From Bog-756 sp963710495 (lineage in GTDB: Bacteria; Actinomycetota; Acidimicrobiia; Acidimicrobiales; RAAP-2), in assembly GCA_963710495.1 (NCBI GenBank), contig CAVQAI010000011.1:1-64000 (forward strand): 64,000 bases of DNA. Reading direction: 5' to 3'. The notes under the pieces were generated by a model that was given only the letters and a program-made list of their open reading frames with translations, searched no databases and was not told the origin of the DNA. This document shows, piece by piece, positions 61,145-64,000 of the stretch; within the stretch, counting starts at the first letter, position 1, and the number at the start of each line of letters is the position of its first letter. The position numbers were made by a program, and so were the translations under genes.

Positions 61145-61399
61145 GGTAGCGGATCAGGCGGGCTGTCTCGCCGGCGATGCCTGGGTCATCGTGATCCAGG
61201 ATGCGGAACTGGGTGACGCTCTGGCTACCTGGTTCAGACCACCGTGAGCAGACGCGAGGGCTCGATCATCACCCGGCCCGAACCCGTCCCCGCCACGGCT
61301 GGGCATCCGCGGAACCCTGGCCATCGCCGGACCTGGCCGGCGTCACACAAATCGCTCAACCGGGAGCCGGATGATGACGAGGAAACAGGTAGTGGCACG

Positions 61400-62527
61400 A
61401 TGACTCGCCCCGCCCGTCGATCTGCGCCGTCACCAGTCGGGAACCGCGCCCGGTTCCTCCGGATGGCCGCGACCCTGGTGACCTTCGCCGTTGCGGCCTT
61501 CACAGTCGCCTCGCCGGCTCGACCGGCTGCTGCATCGGGCCTCGTGGCGGGCAGCCCGGGGGCCGCCACGGTGCGGGTATCGGGCAACCAGCTGGTCGAC
61601 GCCGGCGGCAACCCCATCCGGCTCATCGGGGTCGACCACAGCGGGTCCGAATCCGCCTGCGTGGACGGTGAGGGGTTCTTCGACCCACCGAACTCGGACA
61701 CACCCGGCATGATCGCCGCCATGCAGGGTTGGCACGTCAATGCCGTCCGGGTCCCGCTCAACGAGGACTGCTGGCTCGGCATCAACTTGCCCTACCCGCA
61801 GCTCGGCGGAGCCGCCTATCGATCCGCCATCGCCAACTACGTCAACGACCTCAACGCCGCCGGGCTCGATGCGATCCTCGACCTCCACTGGAGCGCCCCA
61901 GGCTCGGAGACCGCGCTCGGCGGCGCGGTGATGGCCGACGAGGACCACGCGCCCAGCTTCTGGGTCTCGGTCGCCAGCACCTTCAAGGGCCACCCGGGGG
62001 TGGTGTTCGACCTCTACAACGAGCCGCGCTACCTCCCCTTCAGCTGCCTGGTGCACGGAGGCTGTATGGCCGGTGGGTTCCAGGTCGCGGGTTACGACCA
62101 GCTCATCGGCGACGTGCGGTCCTCCGGGGCGACCAACGTGATCCTGGTGGCCGGGACGGCGTTCGCCGCCAACCCGCGCGGGTTCCGGTCGGACCTGCCT
62201 GCCGATCCGATCGGCCAGCTCGCCATTTCGGTGCACGTCTACAACTTCAACGCGGCGAAGGCCCCGAAGACTTGGGACCACTGGCTGTCCCTGGTCCAAA
62301 AGCTGCCCTTCGTCACCGGTGAGCTCGGTGAGAAGGACTGCACGTCGAGCTTCATCAACGCCTACATGCCCTGGGCCGACGCCCACAACGTGTCCTACCT
62401 GGCCTGGTCCTTCAACGCCGGGCCCAGTTGGCCGTGCCGCGCGCCTTCGCTGATCACCGATGACAACGGCGATCCCACCCCCTACGGCGCCGGGTACAAG
62501 GCCCACCTGGCCGCGCTCGACCCTTGA
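61400..62527 (+). CDS. secreted glycoside hydrolase family 5 (cellulase-type)
   Basis: 375 residues from ATG 61400, with a hydrophobic signal peptide (FLRMAATLVTFAVAAFTVASPARPAAA). The TIM barrel has VRVSGNQLVDAGGNPIRLIGVDHSG, VNAVRVPLNEDCWLG, AILDLHWSAPG, VVFDLYNEPR (acid/base Glu) and FVTGELGEKDC (nucleophile Glu), the two GH5 catalytic motifs. It ends without a carbohydrate-binding module. Likely acts on extracellular beta-glucans or mannans. The open frame upstream of this start is not conserved-looking. Confidence 0.93.
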   Translation: MTRPARRSAPSPVGNRARFLRMAATLVTFAVAAFTVASPARPAAASGLVAGSPGAATVRVSGNQLVDAGGNPIRLIGVDHSGSESACVDGEGFFDPPNSDTPGMIAAMQGWHVNAVRVPLNEDCWLGINLPYPQLGGAAYRSAIANYVNDLNAAGLDAILDLHWSAPGSETALGGAVMADEDHAPSFWVSVASTFKGHPGVVFDLYNEPRYLPFSCLVHGGCMAGGFQVAGYDQLIGDVRSSGATNVILVAGTAFAANPRGFRSDLPADPIGQLAISVHVYNFNAAKAPKTWDHWLSLVQKLPFVTGELGEKDCTSSFINAYMPWADAHNVSYLAWSFNAGPSWPCRAPSLITDDNGDPTPYGAGYKAHLAALDP

Positions 62528-62686
62528 TGGATTCCGGCATCCACCCATCGCCGCGCCAGGGATCTCTGCTGATGACGGCTGTCCGCTGCTCGTCATCTGA
62601 TCGGCTACCTGCGTCAACTCGCCCGGAGCGCTCGGCGTGACAAAGCCACAGGGTCCGGACCTCTCGCCGGACGCGGATCTCGGCGG

Positions 62687-63094
62687 CTAAGGACACTGTG
62701 GTGGGACATCGGCGCGCGCTTGTCGTTCCTTTGCGGACTGCTCCGTCACGTCGAGAATGAACCACACCGACCGTACCCCGAGGCCCCAGCTATCAGAGAG
62801 CCGGTCGACGATCTGGAGGCCCCTTCCATGTGGATCCGATGCCGGAGGATCGCCGAGCCGTGGCACACCTCGACCCTCATCGAACACCTCGATCCGGATT
62901 TGAGTTTCGGTGCATTCGACGTCGATGACGAACGCACTGGCTCCGTGCACGACTGCGTTGGTGGCGAGCTCTGACACCATGAGGCCGGCAGCTTCCCGGA
63001 ACCCGGGCGGCACACCGGCGAGATTGGCATCGACGAATTGGCGGCCTTCCTTGACCGAGCTCGCATCGTGAGGAAACTCACGTCGATCTGTCAT
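62687..63094 (-). CDS. HATPase_c_2 anti-sigma/serine kinase-like regulator
   Basis: 135 residues from ATG 63094. FPHDASSVKEGRQFVDANLAGVPPGFREAAGLMVSELATNAVVHG contains the N-box (SELATNAVVHG), VFDEGRGVPRL the G1 box, and PHGRGLQIVDRLSDSWGL the G2 box. This is the RsbW/SpoIIAB-like GHKL family of actinobacteria, which phosphorylate anti-anti-sigma proteins or bind sigma factors. No antagonist gene is adjacent. An extended frame to 63181 is less likely. Confidence 0.88.
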   Translation of the reverse strand: MTDRREFPHDASSVKEGRQFVDANLAGVPPGFREAAGLMVSELATNAVVHGASAFVIDVECTETQIRIEVFDEGRGVPRLGDPPASDPHGRGLQIVDRLSDSWGLGVRSVWFILDVTEQSAKERQARADVPPQCP

Positions 63095-63425
63095 TGGTCG
63101 AGTCCGAACTCGCTGGACGCCCTGGTTGTTGATGACCGGCTTCACGATCGAGGAACCTGCACCGATCAGCCCGAAGCGCACCGTAGCAAATGACCGTCCC
63201 GATCAATGTCCGGGATCTTACTCAGTTCGCCGGGGACCATTCTGGATGCTCTTGCTCGACAGAGGGCGGGTGGCGTCGTAGAGGTCGTCATGACGGCAGC
63301 CCCGGACACTGCCGGCGACGCACGATTCCCGGGGGAGGTGATCCTTGACAGTGAAGTGCAGTAAGGGCCACTGTTCTGGTTGTCGGCACGAGTAGATTCT
63401 CCGGCACATTCAAGGGAGCGAACCC

Positions 63426-63527
63426 ATGAGTTCCACTGCCAGCTTGGTCACCGTCCTCGCGGCCTCGGCCTTCGGCCTCATTGTCGTGGCTGTCGCCGTC
63501 CGTCTGTTCGGAGACCGAACGCCGTAG
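63426..63527 (+). CDS. 33-residue single-helix membrane peptide
   Basis: AAGGGAGCGAACCC before ATG. SSTASLVTVLAASAFGLIVVAVAVRLFGDRTP is one hydrophobic helix with a short charged C-terminus, like many small actinobacterial membrane proteins. Too short for standard gene calling. Alone between two divergent or unrelated units. Confidence 0.5.
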   Translation: MSSTASLVTVLAASAFGLIVVAVAVRLFGDRTP

Positions 63528-63710
63528 CGATCCGGCGCAGCGCGCCGGCCGACCGAGTATCAACTCCTTTGGTTGCACTGGCCCCGCCGGCACGGCCTCA
63601 GCCTCCTCGTGGGTCAGCGCGATGTTTGTCTCACAGCCGCCCGGGCATTGTCCACGCTGAGCGTGAACCTCACCCGCCGCTCGAACCGCCAGCCACTCAG
63701 AGGGGGAGTA

Positions 63711-64000
63711 ATGACCCGGATTCGGAATGTCGTAGCGATGGCCGCCGCCCTGGTCGCACTGATCTCCTTTCTGGCCTGGGGCGCGGAGGGTCTTGTCCCG
63801 GCCCCGGCCGGTGCAGCCACACCGACTCCCCACTGCACATTCAATGGGGGCTCGCTGCCCATTGTCACCGGTGCCTCGGCGGGGGAGAAGGTTGTCGTGG
63901 CCTGCACGGGACTCCCGCCGCTCCACCCCTACCTGATGATGGAAACCAGTCTTCTCCTCGGCATCGACCCGGCGGCCGCCCCGCTTCTCTCGGGGAAGAT
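63711..64000 (+). CDS. secreted protein, 3' end outside window
   Basis: 96 codons visible from ATG preceded by GAGGGGGAGTA; open at the edge. Signal peptide about 1-35 (RNVVAMAAALVALISFLAWGAEGLVPAPAGA). The mature part starts TPTPHCTFNGGSLPIVTGASAGEKVVVACTGLPPLHPYLMMETSLLLG, with two Cys, a pattern seen in Acidimicrobiia secreted proteins of neocarzinostatin-like or unknown type. The remainder is not visible. Confidence 0.8.
   Translation, partial: MTRIRNVVAMAAALVALISFLAWGAEGLVPAPAGAATPTPHCTFNGGSLPIVTGASAGEKVVVACTGLPPLHPYLMMETSLLLGIDPAAAPLLSGK

Noticed and set aside
61430..62617. 395-codon minus-strand frame opposite the GH5 gene
   Set aside because: Typical high-GC antisense frame (V/G/R/D-rich); the plus-strand GH5 protein has clear catalytic motifs and a signal peptide.

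Overview
The window reads as chromosome from a high-GC actinobacterium, most likely an uncultivated soil or sediment member of Acidimicrobiia or a related class. This is an inference from: GTG and TTG starts with strong AGGAGG-type ribosome sites; DUF2510-like GWY..DP modules and a GPGWWQA..G.W motif; a mycothiol-type maleylpyruvate isomerase; secreted GYWLVASDGGIF and VSC..S.FCMAVG repeat proteins; many small TetR, PadR, MerR and ECF-sigma regulators; and few long operons. There is no rRNA, no complete tRNA, no CRISPR array and no prophage.

Layout. 1-9 kb: a pentapeptide-repeat surface protein (cut by the left edge), a secreted repeat protein, a PadR regulator with a membrane partner, a K+-channel-like protein and a secreted propeller. 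9-32 kb: an eroded stretch holding a frameshifted pentapeptide paralogue, a decayed serine recombinase, two direct copies of a tRNA 3'-end-like sequence 20.9 kb apart, an inactivated IS110 element, an integrase remnant, duplicated non-coding fragments and several truncated genes. Between these lie intact genes: an epimerase/membrane protein/cupin run, a Clp-N/zinc-finger fusion, a degenerate signal peptidase homologue, DUF3303 and secreted beta-helix or Ig-like proteins. 31-40 kb: an FAD oxidoreductase, a divergent MerR/methyltransferase pair, a second methyltransferase, an ECF sigma/anti-sigma pair facing a secreted propeller, and a second VSC-repeat protein. 40-51 kb: YCII, RibD-like and DinB-like proteins; two class III nucleotide cyclases and a CpdA-like phosphodiesterase within 5 kb; zinc-ribbon proteins; and an overlapping VOC/flavoprotein pair. 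51-64 kb: an ABC exporter, a Nudix-kinase fusion, lipoproteins, a serine/glycine repeat peptide, a GNAT, a TetR facing a second ECF sigma gene, an SRPBCC protein, a secreted GH5 enzyme and a HATPase anti-sigma-type regulator.

Themes. Much of the coding capacity makes secreted or lipid-anchored proteins, usually one gene per transcript, with regulators and small zinc-ribbon proteins in between. The 43-48 kb block could make and degrade cyclic nucleotide locally. Many conserved genes are broken by one- or two-base indels, several in homopolymers and including both ECF sigma genes. This is either assembly or sequencing error or real decay; reads would settle it. I found no clear defence or conjugation system. 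The most unusual architectures are the Clp-N/ClpX-zinc-finger/NTF2-like fusion, the Nudix-P-loop fusion, the zinc-ribbon/VOC fusion, the signal-peptidase pseudoenzyme and the cassette-built pentapeptide protein.
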